In this document: positions 45,229-55,405 of the stretch, piece after piece | Layout: every line of letters starts with the position of its first letter | Position numbering within the stretch: position 1 is the first letter of the stretch | From: Lawsonella clevelandensis | Lineage (GTDB): Bacteria; Actinomycetota; Actinomycetes; Mycobacteriales; Mycobacteriaceae | Length of the DNA stretch: 64,000 nt | Direction of reading: 5' to 3' | Assembly (NCBI RefSeq): GCF_001293125.1 | Contig: NZ_CP009312.1 | Span: 1,649,447-1,713,446, forward strand | Notes under the pieces: model-generated | What the model was told of the DNA's origin: nothing | Seen by the model: the letters and a program-made list of their open reading frames with translations, nothing else | Database searches by the model: none | Program-made: the position numbers and the translations under genes

Positions 45229-45849
45229 CTACTTCTTCCCGTGCCGCTTCTCCCGCAGGTAGTACTTGTACTCTTCCCGGACACGATCGAAATCCTCGTC
45301 GGTTTGGTTCTTGAGGAAACTCAAGGCATCACCCGACCAGACCCAGGACGGATTGTGTTTTCCTCGCCACGCATACTTCGTGTTTTCGCGGAGTCCGTGC
45401 CGCCAAGCCATACACTTGAGATCATGCATCGTGAGCTTCCTGCCGTTCTTCCGGACCTCATTCGCCCGCTCCACCAATTCCCCTGCTGAAAACGGGTGAG
45501 TGTCATTGGGATCGACTTTGCGCTGAACGATTGTTGTTGGCGCGCCTTGGTTAATGGCAACCTCAAGATCGGCGCGACTAATTTTCTTGCCTGATTGCAG
45601 GTTGGTCTCCTGAACGATTGCGATCCGCCCCATGTCAGCGCCTAGGCTTTCTGCCTTGCCTATGATCTGCCGTAGGTCTCGAAGGAAGTCCTCGACTACC
45701 TGTGCAGACTTCACATCTCCATCCACCCGGAGCGAGCGAATCGTATCGCTTGGGGTACGAGCCGCCAGTGGGAGCAACGTCCACGTGATGTCATCGGCTA
45801 AGCCACTCCCAGAGTGTGTGAGATGATACGTATCCATTTTGACCGTCAC
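45229..45849 (-). CDS. Hypothetical protein in accessory region
   Basis: A 206-residue hydrophilic protein. The C-terminal half, with HPFSAGELVERANEVRKNG, LTMHDLKCMAWRHGLREN and FDRVREEYKYYLREKRHGKK, looks conserved and compact and is reminiscent of phage or restriction-associated proteins, but I cannot name a family. The start is GTG 45849 or ATG 45837; neither has a clear ribosome-binding site. It is followed by undefined sequence and preceded by glnA1, both on the same strand. Confidence 0.5.
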   Translation of the reverse strand: MTVKMDTYHLTHSGSGLADDITWTLLPLAARTPSDTIRSLRVDGDVKSAQVVEDFLRDLRQIIGKAESLGADMGRIAIVQETNLQSGKKISRADLEVAINQGAPTTIVQRKVDPNDTHPFSAGELVERANEVRKNGRKLTMHDLKCMAWRHGLRENTKYAWRGKHNPSWVWSGDALSFLKNQTDEDFDRVREEYKYYLREKRHGKK

Positions 45850-45936
45850 GGACGCTGTGGCGGGTATCTGGAAGATTTGGCATACCCAAAAGTAGATGAG
45901 TAATAGCCAGTTGCTGTTTACTCATGGCTAATGACA

Positions 45937-45984
45937 AAGAGAACCCCCGTTTCTGGCTGATTTTTGCCAGTCGCGGGGGTTCTT
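45937..45984. terminator. Bidirectional hairpin near end of glnA1
   Basis: AAAGAGAACCCCCG pairs with CGGGGGTTCTTT (stem with a small mismatch), with an internal TCTGGCTGA...CCAG loop. It lies 92 nt past the glnA1 stop and can terminate glnA1 on the minus strand. Confidence 0.65.
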
Positions 45985-46075
45985 TGCGCACTGAAACAGA
46001 GCACTAAGTCGCTGCTGAGAGAGTTCCGGGGTTTTCCGAACAAGTGGCGGAGGTTATCCGAACTCCCCGTGCCTA

Positions 46076-47512
46076 TTAGCAGTCGAAGTACATTTCGAAC
46101 TCCACCGGGGCAGGACGCAGACGAGCGGCGTCGAGCTCCACAGTGCGCTTGTAGTTGATCCAGGTGTTGATGAGATCTTCGGTGAACACGTCGCCCTCGG
46201 TCAGGAAGTCGTGATCCTTCTCCAGTGCTTCAAGAGCTTCATCGAGGGTACCCGGGGTCTGCGGAATGTTCTTGGCTTCCTCCGGAGGTAGCTCGTAGAG
46301 ATCCTTGTCAATGGGGGCCATCGGCTCGATACGGTTCTTAATGCCATCCAGGCCGGCCATCAGCATGGCAGAGAAGGCAAGGTAAGGGTTGGAGGAGGGG
46401 TCAGGGCAGCGGAATTCGATGCGCTTGGCCTTGGGGTTATTACCAGTGAGGGGGATACGTATGCAGGCGGAGCGGTTGCCCTGGGAGTAGGCCAAGTTGA
46501 CGGGGGCTTCATAACCCTTCACCAGACGCTTGTAGGAGTTGATAGTGGGGTTGGTGAAGGCCAGCACTGCGGCCGCATGCTCGAGGATGCCACCGATGAA
46601 GTAGCGGGCGAGATCGGAAAGACCGCCGTAGCCGTTCTCGTCGTAGAAGAGGGGCTTGCCGTCCATCCAGAGGGACATGTGGGCGTGCATACCCGATCCG
46701 TTGTCTCCGAAGAGCGGCTTCGGCATGAAGGTAGCGGTGAGGCCGTTCTTCCAGGCGGTGTTCTTAATGATGTACTTGAATAGCTGCACATCGTCTGCGG
46801 CGTGGAGAAGGGTATCGAAGCGGTAGTTGATTTCCATCTGGCCACCGTTACCAACCTCGTGGTGGGCGCGCTCCAGCGTGAATCCAACACTGCGCAGGTC
46901 GCGGCACATCTGGTCGCGGAGATCCTGGTAGTGGTCGTAAGGAGCAACCGGGAAATATCCACCCTTGAAACGGGACTTGTAGCCACGGTTGGGAGTGCCG
47001 TCGAGGTCGAGTTCTTTGCCGCGGTTCCACCAGGCTTCTTCAGAGTCAATCTCGTAGAAACCGGTGTTCATCTCGGTGGCGTAGCGGACGCTATTGAAGA
47101 CGTAGAATTCCGCCTCAGCACCGAAGTAGCAGGTGTCGGCAATACCGGTGGAAATGAGATATTCTTCCGCTTTGCGCGCAACGTTACGGGGGTCACGGCT
47201 GTAGGGTTCGCGGGTGCGGGGGTTGTGGACGAAGAATTCCACGTTGAGGGTCTTGGCCTCACGGAAGGGGTCGAGGCGGGCGCGGGACAGGTCGGGGAGG
47301 AGCGACATGTCGGATTCGTCAATGGTGGCGAAGCCTCGGATGGAAGAGCCGTCAAAAGCGAGGCCCTCTTCCATAGCTTCCACGGTGAAATCAGCAGCGT
47401 CAATGGTGAAGTGCTGTTCCATACCCGGCAGGTCGGTGAAGCGAATATCGACGAGTTCGACCTCTTCAGCCTTGATGTAATCGACAACTTCTTGAGGGCT
47501 GGTAAATCCCAC
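46076..47512 (-). CDS. glnA1: Type I glutamine synthetase GlnA1
   Basis: A 478-residue enzyme, exactly the usual actinobacterial length. Motifs: [14 protein letters not shown] (near residue 54), the catalytic [21 protein letters not shown] split by the ammonia-site loop, [24 protein letters not shown], and the adenylylation loop [16 protein letters not shown] whose Tyr is the target of GlnE. GTG 47512 is chosen because AAGGAG is 8 nt upstream. A strong hairpin abuts that site. In M. tuberculosis glnA1 lies next to glnE; here about 10 kb of other DNA separates them. Confidence 0.96.
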   Translation of the reverse strand: MGFTSPQEVVDYIKAEEVELVDIRFTDLPGMEQHFTIDAADFTVEAMEEGLAFDGSSIRGFATIDESDMSLLPDLSRARLDPFREAKTLNVEFFVHNPRTREPYSRDPRNVARKAEEYLISTGIADTCYFGAEAEFYVFNSVRYATEMNTGFYEIDSEEAWWNRGKELDLDGTPNRGYKSRFKGGYFPVAPYDHYQDLRDQMCRDLRSVGFTLERAHHEVGNGGQMEINYRFDTLLHAADDVQLFKYIIKNTAWKNGLTATFMPKPLFGDNGSGMHAHMSLWMDGKPLFYDENGYGGLSDLARYFIGGILEHAAAVLAFTNPTINSYKRLVKGYEAPVNLAYSQGNRSACIRIPLTGNNPKAKRIEFRCPDPSSNPYLAFSAMLMAGLDGIKNRIEPMAPIDKDLYELPPEEAKNIPQTPGTLDEALEALEKDHDFLTEGDVFTEDLINTWINYKRTVELDAARLRPAPVEFEMYFDC

Positions 47513-47527
47513 GGTAAATTCTCCTTG

Positions 47528-47561
47528 GTTGAGACCGGCTTTTGTCCGGTGATGTCTCAAC
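47528..47561 (-). promoter_or_regulatory. Leader hairpin abutting the glnA1 ribosome-binding site
   Basis: GTTGAGAC (47528-47535) pairs with GTCTCAAC (47554-47561), enclosing a second ACCGG/CCGGT stem. The glnA1 AAGGAG lies immediately next to the base of this structure. It could influence translation or mRNA stability. Confidence 0.5.
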
Positions 47562-47705
47562 TCTAAAGGAGAGGTGTTGCTCGGGAGTCAAGGTCGTGTT
47601 TCCGATGTGTTACGCAACCGCTTTTTCGGTTAAGAAAGGGGTGCCGTCGCCTTACTTATCCCTAAATAGGCTCTGGCCTGCACTGACGGGTACATATATG
47701 CCACA

Positions 47706-47742
47706 ACCGCTGTAGTGACTCTGGGGGAGTTCCTACAGCGGT
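47706..47742 (-). terminator. Hairpin downstream of DUF4191 gene
   Basis: A 10-bp stem, ACCGCTGTAG (47706-47715) / CTACAGCGGT (47733-47742), 74 nt past the stop of the minus-strand DUF4191 gene. No T tract follows, so termination efficiency is uncertain. Confidence 0.5.
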
Positions 47743-47815
47743 CGTGAGAAGAGTGGAGGGAAGGGCCAGTAGTTGGTTATGCGCGCAGAGCTACCGATCC
47801 GTGTGCATGGGCGGA

Positions 47816-48592
47816 TTAACGCTGTGTGCGACGCCGGGCAGAGCGCTGCACATTACGCACCTTGGCGCCGGCCGGTATGGGGCCCTTGGGCATTCCCATC
47901 ATGCCGGACTTTGCCGCCAGAGACTCCAGACGGTGCTGGATGAAGTCGACCTTGTCACGGTCAATATTTTGGGGGAGGCGCTTGATGGTGCGCTCAAGCT
48001 TCTTCATCTCCACTTCGTCTTCACCATGGCCCACATAAATCTCGTAGATGGGGGTATCTCCCACAACGCGGGCCAGCTTCCGCTTTTCGCCTTGCATTAA
48101 TCCGCGCAGTCGGGCGTGGTTACCTTCCCCGACCAGGATGACGCCAGGGCGCCCAACCACTCGGTGCACAACATCCAAAGTGGTGTTACCTGCCACCGTC
48201 TGCTGGACACGCCAGGTGCCCTTCAGCTGGGAGAGAACCCACCCAGCCATGCCAGGCTGACCGTCTGCTTTCGCATAGAGGCTGTTGGTCATACGACGGG
48301 TGAAGATCACCATATCCAGCATGACACCGAGCAAGATACCGGCGATAACCATGAAGAGCCAGGTCACCCAGGACCCATTCATGAAGAAGTAGGTCACAAG
48401 AACGACGACAAGGAGGACGGCCACCAGCACAGCAATCATGATGGGGAGCAGCCATTTGTCCTCTTTGCGCTGCATATTAAAGGCGGTCCACACCTGTTTG
48501 ATGGTGTTAATACGGCCCTTGCGCTTAGCCTGGCGGGCTTCTTTCCGCTCTTCCTTGGTCATTTCGGCCAGCGGCTTGTCCTTCTTAGCCAT
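47816..48592 (-). CDS. DUF4191 family membrane protein
   Basis: A 258-residue protein with a lysine-rich N-terminus (MAKKDKPLAEMTKEERKEAR), two adjacent membrane helices (about residues 48-72 and 75-97) and a basic C-terminus ending in RRRTQR. WVLSQLKGTWRVQQTVAGNT and the later GEGNHARLRGLMQGEKRKLAR are typical of the family. The function is unknown. The Rv2219-like position between glnA1 and lipA is conserved in mycobacteria. Confidence 0.85.
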   Translation of the reverse strand: MAKKDKPLAEMTKEERKEARQAKRKGRINTIKQVWTAFNMQRKEDKWLLPIMIAVLVAVLLVVVLVTYFFMNGSWVTWLFMVIAGILLGVMLDMVIFTRRMTNSLYAKADGQPGMAGWVLSQLKGTWRVQQTVAGNTTLDVVHRVVGRPGVILVGEGNHARLRGLMQGEKRKLARVVGDTPIYEIYVGHGEDEVEMKKLERTIKRLPQNIDRDKVDFIQHRLESLAAKSGMMGMPKGPIPAGAKVRNVQRSARRRTQR

Positions 48593-48698
48593 TACTCTCC
48601 CTCAATCAGTGCGGTGCATGGGACATAGGTGGCAAACAGGCGCAGTGCCACGCAGTGAACGCGTGTTTGCCATGAGCTCAGCTGCTCATGCGATAGTT

Positions 48699-49706
48699 CT
48701 AGTGTAGGCGATGGATGAGATTATGTATTTCCTGCGAGGCACCCTTGCTGTCGGCAAGATGCTGGAGCTGCGGAGGCAAAGGCCGACCGAGGTGTTGCAT
48801 CGCTTGCGCGTAAAGTTGGCCGGCGCGGTAACTTGACCTCACCAGAGGCCCTGCCATTACCCCTGGGAAACCAATACGGCGGGCAAGATCCGCATGGGCC
48901 AGAAACTCCTCTGGTTTCACCCACCGATCGACAGGATGGTGCAGTGGAGAGGGCCGCAGGTATTGGGTAATAGTGATGATGTCACAGCCTGCTGCATGGA
49001 GATCGACGAGGGTTTCTTCCACCTCTGCGGGTTCTTCCCCCATACCGAGAATGAGATTCGATTTGGTGACCAGGCCGTAGTCGTGTGCCTGGGTCAGCAC
49101 CGATAAGGACTTCTCGTAGGTGAAGGCCGGGCGGATAGTTTTCATCAGGCGTGGAACGGATTCGACATTGTGCGCGAGGACCTCCGGACGCGCAGCAAAT
49201 ACCTCTTCGAGCAAGGTGGGGTTTGCGTGGAAGTCGGGGATGAGGTTTTCGACCCCCGTATCCGGGTTCAGCCTGTGAATCTCCCGTACGGTTTCTGCGT
49301 AGAGCCATGCCCCTTCATCTGGTAGGTCATCCCGGGTAACCCCAGTGATAGTGGAGTAGCGGAGGTGAAGGTGGCGCACGCTCTCGGCAACGCGCCGCGG
49401 TTCGTCAGGGTCCAACGGTTGTGGTTTGCCAGAGTCGATCTGGCAGAAGTCACAGCGTCGCGAACAGCGGCTACCGCCAATAAGGAATGTTGCCTCGCGG
49501 TCCTCCCAACATTCATAGGCGTTGGGGCAGCCCGCCTCCTGGCACACTGTGTGCAGTGAAGCCCCGCCGACAAGCGACTTCATATCTTGGTAGTGGGGGC
49601 CTGTGCGAGCCGTGGTGCGGATCCAAGGGGGTTTCTTCTCGATGGGATGCGCGGCGTTACGTCGTTCGATACGGAGCAGTTTCCGGCCGTCGTGCAGGTC
49701 CTTCAT
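48699..49706 (-). CDS. lipA: Lipoyl synthase
   Basis: A 335-residue radical-SAM enzyme that inserts two sulfurs into octanoyl groups on lipoyl domains. The auxiliary cluster motif [12 protein letters not shown] and the radical-SAM motif CSRRCDFCQ are both present. The C-terminal [11 protein letters not shown] holds the conserved serine that ligates the auxiliary cluster. The ATG overlaps the end of lipB. It is transcribed sucB-lipB-lipA-DUF4191. Confidence 0.96.
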   Translation of the reverse strand: MKDLHDGRKLLRIERRNAAHPIEKKPPWIRTTARTGPHYQDMKSLVGGASLHTVCQEAGCPNAYECWEDREATFLIGGSRCSRRCDFCQIDSGKPQPLDPDEPRRVAESVRHLHLRYSTITGVTRDDLPDEGAWLYAETVREIHRLNPDTGVENLIPDFHANPTLLEEVFAARPEVLAHNVESVPRLMKTIRPAFTYEKSLSVLTQAHDYGLVTKSNLILGMGEEPAEVEETLVDLHAAGCDIITITQYLRPSPLHHPVDRWVKPEEFLAHADLARRIGFPGVMAGPLVRSSYRAGQLYAQAMQHLGRPLPPQLQHLADSKGASQEIHNLIHRLH

Positions 49707-50458
49707 CGCGGAATCTCCCCTTCGGTGAGGTCGAGTTCACCGTCCAGTGCCAGCTGAAAATAGTGCTGTACTGCCGGCAGGATGTCGGTGGGGGTGACGG
49801 TGCAACCAACTTCGAGAGACAGAGTGGTGGTGGCGGCGTCGGTGATGCCACAGGGGACAATATGGGTATAGGGCTCGAGCGAATTACAACAGTTAATGGC
49901 AAAACCATGTTGGCTGACTCCGCCGGTCAGATGGTAGCCCAGTGCTGCGACCTTTCGCTCTGGCCGATCCCCAGGTATCCCCAATGCTGCATCGCTGGGG
50001 ACCCACACACCAGACCGTCCCAGGACTCGGCCCGCCGGTACGCCCAGATCAGTGACGACGCGGATGAGGGCTTCTTCGGTGCGGCGTACGAAGGCGATAA
50101 CATCCAACGGCTCTGCCAGCTTGATGATGGGATAGCCAACGAGCTGTCCAGGGCCATGCCAGGTGATCCGTCCGCCTCTATTAATGGACACCACGCGGGC
50201 ACCATTATCGGGTAGATCGCTGTCTTCCGTCATCCTTCCAGCTGTGTAGACAGAAGGGTGAGTGAGGAGGAAGACCACATCGCGGGCTGCGGCTGCCTGC
50301 GATGGGTCCTGCGCGCTAGTTTTACGCCGGGCGGTTTCAGCTTTCTGCCACTCCCATGCGGTGTCATAGTCCACTTCCCCCAGCCACCGATAGTCAAAGG
50401 GGAGGCGGGATGCGCGTGACGAGGCGGAGGCGGAGGCGGAGGTGTTAGGAGAGCCCAT
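49703..50458 (-). CDS. lipB: Octanoyltransferase LipB
   Basis: A 251-residue enzyme transferring octanoyl from acyl carrier protein to lipoyl domains. Motifs: [30 protein letters not shown], the catalytic lysine in [19 protein letters not shown] and the catalytic cysteine in HIVPCGITD. The N-terminal [11 protein letters not shown] tract is encoded by a 6-bp repeat and is not conserved, so a downstream start is conceivable. It overlaps sucB by 14 nt. Confidence 0.92.
   Translation of the reverse strand: MGSPNTSASASASSRASRLPFDYRWLGEVDYDTAWEWQKAETARRKTSAQDPSQAAAARDVVFLLTHPSVYTAGRMTEDSDLPDNGARVVSINRGGRITWHGPGQLVGYPIIKLAEPLDVIAFVRRTEEALIRVVTDLGVPAGRVLGRSGVWVPSDAALGIPGDRPERKVAALGYHLTGGVSQHGFAINCCNSLEPYTHIVPCGITDAATTTLSLEVGCTVTPTDILPAVQHYFQLALDGELDLTEGEIPR
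50421..50444 (+). repeat. 6-bp tandem repeat GAGGCG x4 in lipB start
   Basis: GAGGCG-GAGGCG-GAGGCG-GAGGTG on the plus strand encodes the Ser-Ala repeat at the N-terminus of LipB. Unit number could vary between strains without changing frame. Confidence 0.7.
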
Positions 50459-52490
50459 TCACGTCATCGATATCGTCGAGGAAGCTCGCTTCCTGAAGGG
50501 CGTTTTGCACGTCGTGGAGGAAATGGCTTGCGGAAGAAGCATCGACAAGGCAGGAGTCGTAGCTCAGCGTCAGGTAGCTCATAGCACGAATGGCGATGGC
50601 GCTGCCGCCGGCATCCTCAACGACGACAGGTCGCTGTACCGGGTTACCTACGGCGAGTGCGGCTGACTGGGGAGGAATGACCATGGGGGTTTCCCAGAGT
50701 GCCCCGCTTGCGCTGGGGTGCGCCAATGCAAAGGTGCCGCCACTGAGGTCACTTGGGGTCAGGTTACCGCTCAAGCACCGATCTTCCATCTCCTGCAGAC
50801 GCTGCCCGATTTCTGCAAGGCTGCACTGGTCAGCATGGTGCAACACCGGGGAAAGAAGCCCGTGTGGGGTGTCAATACCGACCGACAGGTCAATATCCTC
50901 ATGGTAGGAAATGAGCTGGTTCTGCTTGTCATAGCTAGCGTTCATGACCGGGTGACGACGCAGAACCCGCGCCACCGTGTAGGCGACGCATGCCCGTAGA
51001 GACAACGCCAAGGAGGGTTCGGTAGAACGGTGTGACACCAGCTGACGCAGCAGCGTGGTGAGATCAACCTCGAAGACCTGTGAGACGGGTGCAGTGTGAT
51101 GAACGGCGGATAGTGCAGCGCGCGCGGCGGACTGCCGGACGGGGGATGCCGGCCGCACAGTACCCCGGAGCTCAGTTCCCCCCGCACCTTCGTCAGTGGT
51201 AGTAGGGGTGGCCCCCACTGCACTCACCATCGCGGATACGCCCAAGGTAGCAGCGCTTGCGGCGGCTGCAGCAGCCGCGCGACGTTCCTGTTCGGCAGCA
51301 TAAGCCAGGATGTCCTTCTTGAGAATGCGCCCTCCCAAGCCGGTTCCCTTTACATCAGCAAGGTCGACGCCCTTGTCGGCGGCTAGTTTGCGAACAAGGG
51401 GGGTGACGTAGCTGTGGTCGGTACTGGCACGCCGCGTATCGCCAAAGCCAGTAATGCCAGGGACATTGTCGAACGAGGGGGCAGTCTGCGGCACTTTGGG
51501 TGCCACGCCTGCTGGCACTGTCTCCTCGGCCGCAGGGGCGTCAGGACCATCGCTGGGGACGTCGGTGGGCTCCGTGCCGTCAACCATTTCCTCTGCAGTG
51601 TCAGACGCACCAGCATCGTCACGGGTAGCTGTAGAGGTTGTCAGCAGATCGGTGGTCGTGCTTTCGTCCTCATCCTCGGACTCTGCCGACACATCGGTGG
51701 CAGCATCATAGTCTTCAACTAAGTCGGCAGGATCGGGGGCAGTACCCCCCACCTGTAGTACGGCCAATACTTGTCCGACGGGGACAGTATCGTCTTCCAC
51801 CGCGCAGATTTGTACGAGGATACCATCGGCAGGAGAGGGGATTTCGGTGTCAACCTTGTCGGTAGATACCTCTAAAAGAGGCTCGTCCTCGGAGATCATT
51901 TCCCCGAGTTTCTTACACCAGCGGGTAATCGTTCCCTCGGCAACGGATTCGCCAAGCTCGGGCATGAGCACTTCGAAGTACTGTGCCTCCCCTGCGCCAT
52001 CGTCCTCCGGGGTGGAGTCGGCGTGGGCGGCGTGGTGTGGTGTGGAGGATGGAGCAGCCGCAGATGCGTCGGAGGCAGCATCCTGTGGTGTGAAGGAAGA
52101 GGTGGAGGCTGGTACAGGAACCTCCTCTTCTTCTTCGACAGTGACGTGCTCCTGTGCGTGCGCGCCGGATACTTCCGGGAAAGGAACAGTGCTGGCGGCG
52201 TTGCTACCGGATCCAGACATCACGGGGCTACCGAGTGCTGCGGCAGCTTCGCTAGGGGCGGCGATGCGGGCTAATAAGCCGCCGATTTCGACGGTGTCAT
52301 CTTCCCATGCGCAGATCTCAACAATGACACCACTCACAGGAGAGGGAATCTCGGTGTCGACCTTGTCTGTGGCGATCTCAACTAAGGGCTCATCTTGTGC
52401 AACAGAGTCCCCAACATTTTTTAGCCAGCGGGTGACGGTTCCTTCCGCCACCGACTCGCCAAGTTCGGGAAGTGTTACTGAGACAGACAT
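50445..52490 (-). CDS. sucB: Dihydrolipoamide acyltransferase (E2) with two lipoyl domains and altered active site
   Basis: 681 residues from ATG 52490, chosen for AAGGAG upstream and the conserved [19 protein letters not shown] start. Two lipoyl domains each carry [10 protein letters not shown] (lysines about 43 and 212), joined by Ala/acid-rich linkers. The E3-binding domain is near 361-396 ([20 protein letters not shown]). The catalytic domain covers about 450-681. The usual YDHRLVDGADA active-site motif reads [11 protein letters not shown] (644-654), so the catalytic histidine is Ser646. The protein may be a lipoylated scaffold with little transferase activity. The mycobacterial counterpart is DlaT. 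Confidence 0.88.
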   Translation of the reverse strand: MSVSVTLPELGESVAEGTVTRWLKNVGDSVAQDEPLVEIATDKVDTEIPSPVSGVIVEICAWEDDTVEIGGLLARIAAPSEAAAALGSPVMSGSGSNAASTVPFPEVSGAHAQEHVTVEEEEEVPVPASTSSFTPQDAASDASAAAPSSTPHHAAHADSTPEDDGAGEAQYFEVLMPELGESVAEGTITRWCKKLGEMISEDEPLLEVSTDKVDTEIPSPADGILVQICAVEDDTVPVGQVLAVLQVGGTAPDPADLVEDYDAATDVSAESEDEDESTTTDLLTTSTATRDDAGASDTAEEMVDGTEPTDVPSDGPDAPAAEETVPAGVAPKVPQTAPSFDNVPGITGFGDTRRASTDHSYVTPLVRKLAADKGVDLADVKGTGLGGRILKKDILAYAAEQERRAAAAAAASAATLGVSAMVSAVGATPTTTDEGAGGTELRGTVRPASPVRQSAARAALSAVHHTAPVSQVFEVDLTTLLRQLVSHRSTEPSLALSLRACVAYTVARVLRRHPVMNASYDKQNQLISYHEDIDLSVGIDTPHGLLSPVLHHADQCSLAEIGQRLQEMEDRCLSGNLTPSDLSGGTFALAHPSASGALWETPMVIPPQSAALAVGNPVQRPVVVEDAGGSAIAIRAMSYLTLSYDSCLVDASSASHFLHDVQNALQEASFLDDIDDVNGLS

Positions 52491-52681
52491 GGCACAACTC
52501 CTTGCAGGGGTACGTATGCCCTCTAGATTACCCTGCGGATGCTGCCGCCTCAGTCGCAATAAGGTGTGCGAACGAGGATTGTGTCGAGAGCTCCGGTAAA
52601 CAAGCGTGGAAATTACGCTCATTGTGCAAAGAAAACCTGCCCTCATCGGCCATTAACCCGAAGTGGAGTAGCATAATCCCC

Positions 52682-53785
52682 ATGGCTCAACACTCTACTT
52701 TTGATATTCAGCGTTCTGAGCACCCCCGCACCGCTGAAGAACGCGCAGCAATTCTCGACAACCCCGGCTTCGGCCGCTACTTCACCGACCATATGGTCGT
52801 TATTGACTACGAAGAGGGTAAAGGCTGGCACAACCACCGCGTGGTGCCCTATGGCCCCTTCTCGGTCGACCCCGCCTACATGGTTCTGCATTACGGCCAG
52901 GCCATCTTCGAAGGCTTGAAGGCTTACCGCCACGCCGATGGTGAGATTGTGACCTTCCGTCCTGCCGCCAATGCCGCCCGCTTCCAGGCCTCTGCAGAGC
53001 GCATGGCCATGCCCAAGCTCTCCGAGGAAGACTTTATCGACTCTATTAAGGAACTCGTCACAATTGACCAGGATTGGGTTCCCCAGCCAGGCGGTGAAGA
53101 GTGCCTCTACCTCCGTCCTTTCATGTTTGCCACGGAGACCGGCCTAGGTGTTCACCCGGCCAAGAAGTTCACCTATGTTCTTATTGGTTCCCCCGCCGGC
53201 GCATACTTTGCACACGGTGTGCAGCCGGTGACAGTGTGGGTGTCCCACGAGTACGTGCGTGCCTGCCCAGGAGGCACTGGCTCCGCAAAGTTCGCCGGCA
53301 ACTATGCAGCCTCCCTCGCCGCCCAGGATGCTGCCGATAAGCAGGGTTGCGACCAGGTGCTGTGGCTCGACGCCATCAAACGCGAGAATATTGAAGAAAT
53401 GGGTGGAATGAACGTCATGTTCGTTGCCCAGGATGGAGATGACGTTACCGTCATTACCCCGGCTCTGTCGGGATCGTTGCTCCCAGGTATTACCCGCGAC
53501 TCGTTGAAGACGGTTGCCCAGGATTTGGGCTATAAGCTTGAAGAGCGCGTTATTACGCTGACGGAGTTAGCAGACCGCGTCGCTAAGGGAGAAATCACCG
53601 AAGCCTTTGCCTGCGGCACCGCCGCCGTTATTAACCCCATCGGTACCTTCAAGTCTCGCGATGGCGAATTCACGGTCAACGAGGGGAAGTCCGGTGACAT
53701 CACCCTGAAGATGCGTGCCACCCTTACCGGTATTCAGCGTGGCGAACGTGCTGACGACCATAACTGGCTATACAAGCTGGTCTAA
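52682..53785 (+). CDS. ilvE: Branched-chain amino acid aminotransferase
   Basis: A 367-residue fold-type IV PLP enzyme for the last step of Leu, Ile and Val synthesis. Landmarks: [30 protein letters not shown] split across the N-terminal domain, the [10 protein letters not shown] segment, the PLP lysine in [12 protein letters not shown], and [11 protein letters not shown] near the C-terminus. ATG 52682 matches the family start; the longer upstream frame is not conserved. It is divergent from sucB with a 191-nt control region. Confidence 0.95.
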   Translation: MAQHSTFDIQRSEHPRTAEERAAILDNPGFGRYFTDHMVVIDYEEGKGWHNHRVVPYGPFSVDPAYMVLHYGQAIFEGLKAYRHADGEIVTFRPAANAARFQASAERMAMPKLSEEDFIDSIKELVTIDQDWVPQPGGEECLYLRPFMFATETGLGVHPAKKFTYVLIGSPAGAYFAHGVQPVTVWVSHEYVRACPGGTGSAKFAGNYAASLAAQDAADKQGCDQVLWLDAIKRENIEEMGGMNVMFVAQDGDDVTVITPALSGSLLPGITRDSLKTVAQDLGYKLEERVITLTELADRVAKGEITEAFACGTAAVINPIGTFKSRDGEFTVNEGKSGDITLKMRATLTGIQRGERADDHNWLYKLV

Positions 53786-53850
53786 CCAGCGTAGTGGCCG
53801 CAACTGAGGTTACGGCCCCAGAGCGACGAGCCATAAGCACCGTTACCTCC

Positions 53851-53891
53851 CAACTGTCGCCCCTGCACAACCACCGCAGGGGCGACAGTTG
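53851..53891. terminator. Bidirectional terminator between ilvE and cobS
   Basis: A perfect 16-bp stem, CAACTGTCGCCCCTGC (53851-53866) / GCAGGGGCGACAGTTG (53876-53891), with a 9-nt loop. The flanking genes converge here. Confidence 0.85.
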
Positions 53892-53967
53892 TATGCCGGG
53901 AAAGTAGAGAGGAACAGGTGGCGCATGAGGGGGGCGGAGGACAACGATGGTGAAGGCGACACTAGGC

Positions 53968-54762
53968 TTAGAGCAGCGCCGTCACCGCACACACAGCCGC
54001 AACAGCACCACATGCCTGCAGCAATTCCACATTGGCACCCAGTACATCACCAGTGAGATATCCCAACCGGCGAACACAGTGTTGGCGATACAGCACTGTT
54101 CCGCCAACAGCAGCGGCACTATAGAGCAGAGCGACCACCACAGAGACATCGGGTATGCGTCCGCATAGCGCAGACGTAATAGCGGCCGCACAGGTGAAGA
54201 GAAGTGCTCCGATACCGGCCACCATCCAGGCGAACGCTGGTCGCTGCGTACCAATCATCAAGTAACCAAAACCACGGCGGGGAACCTGCGAAGCTCCAGC
54301 TGCACACATGAGGGGAGTTGCCCAGCGGGCGACCGCAACCACCGTGCCCGTCATAATGTGCCCATTGTGAGTGCTCAACAACCCAAAAGCGAGAGCTTCA
54401 GCAATAAGCGCCAACACCACCGCCGTTAGCCCCAACGGCCCCACTCGACCATCCCACATAATCTCGCGTGCTTCGTCTGGTTCTTGGTAGGAGCCGAGCC
54501 CATCAATAGTGTCAGCCAGTCCGTCAACATGCATCCCGCGAGTAAGGACGGCAAGTAGAGTAGTGATGACGATGCCGGTGATAGGCCAGGGGATAGCGAT
54601 ACTCGCAAACCCCCACGACACCAGCCCACAGAACAGACCCAACACCACGCCTACTAAGGGAATGGCGCGGACCGTCCGCACACCCAGTGCGCGATCGACC
54701 TCGTCAGGAGCTTTCACCGGAATAATGGTCATCCACGAGAGAGCAGTGCGGAAACCGACCAT
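53968..54762 (-). CDS. cobS: Adenosylcobinamide-GDP ribazoletransferase (cobalamin synthase)
   Basis: A 264-residue membrane enzyme joining adenosylcobinamide-GDP and alpha-ribazole. FRTALSWMTIIPVK begins the protein, and the signature GMHVDGLADTIDGLGSY with its acidic metal ligands is near residue 75. About six hydrophobic helices follow. GGAGG precedes ATG 54762. The reading frame is intact although the upstream cobT/cobU locus is broken, so its substrate supply is doubtful. Confidence 0.92.
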   Translation of the reverse strand: MVGFRTALSWMTIIPVKAPDEVDRALGVRTVRAIPLVGVVLGLFCGLVSWGFASIAIPWPITGIVITTLLAVLTRGMHVDGLADTIDGLGSYQEPDEAREIMWDGRVGPLGLTAVVLALIAEALAFGLLSTHNGHIMTGTVVAVARWATPLMCAAGASQVPRRGFGYLMIGTQRPAFAWMVAGIGALLFTCAAAITSALCGRIPDVSVVVALLYSAAAVGGTVLYRQHCVRRLGYLTGDVLGANVELLQACGAVAAVCAVTALL

Positions 54763-54767
54763 GGTGC

Positions 54768-55405
54768 TTATACCTCCGAAGTGGTGAAGCGTGGGCCGAT
54801 GCCGTCCTGTGCATCGAGGCGCCCACTAACCTCTACATCATCAAACGTAGTCATGTCTGTCATGCAGTGGATGGCGCCACGCAGAAGAGGCACTGCACAT
54901 ACCGCACCAGATCCCTCGCCGAGCCGCAAACCTAAGTCCACAAGAGGGGAGAGTTCGAGTGCCCGCAACGCTGCGGCATGCGCCGGCTCGGCTGAGCAGT
55001 GGCCCGCCACCCACCAGGAACGGGCACCCGGCGCCAGCATTTCTGCGAGGAGCGCGCATGCGCCAACAATGACCCCGTCCAGCACTACCGGAATGTGCCG
55101 CACAGCAGCCTGGGCAAGGAAACCTGCTATTGCGGCAAGGTCGGCGCCTCCACAGCACGCGAGCAGCCTCCCCGGATCATCGCGGGAGGGCACCCCCGCG
55201 CAATAGCAACGGCCACGGCAGCAGTCTTGGCAGCCAAGCCAGCATCATCGATGCCACTACCACGCCCCTCCCAGGCAGGATCATTCGTAGGGGTGGGGCC
55301 GGTAGCGCCGTAACGCACATAGTCCGCCTGTGTAGCGCTGATGAGCTCCTCGGTGAATGCGGATTTTCCACTCCTAGCACCCCCGATGACCAGGCTAAAC
55401 GCCAT
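54768..55405 (-). pseudogene. cobU-cobT fusion remnant with frameshift
   Basis: The locus starts as CobU (adenosylcobinamide kinase): MAFSLVIGGARSGKSAFTEE with its P-loop, to NDPAWEGR. Without a break it becomes CobT (nicotinate-nucleotide:dimethylbenzimidazole phosphoribosyltransferase): GSGIDDAGLAAKTAAVAV. The rest of CobT, from DPGRLLACCGGADLAAIAGF through RLGEGSGAVCAVPLL with the catalytic Glu, is one frame off. The shift lies at the five-C run 55193-55197; six would restore frame. Most of CobU and the first half of CobT are deleted. It abuts the DUF3043 stop. Confidence 0.85.
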
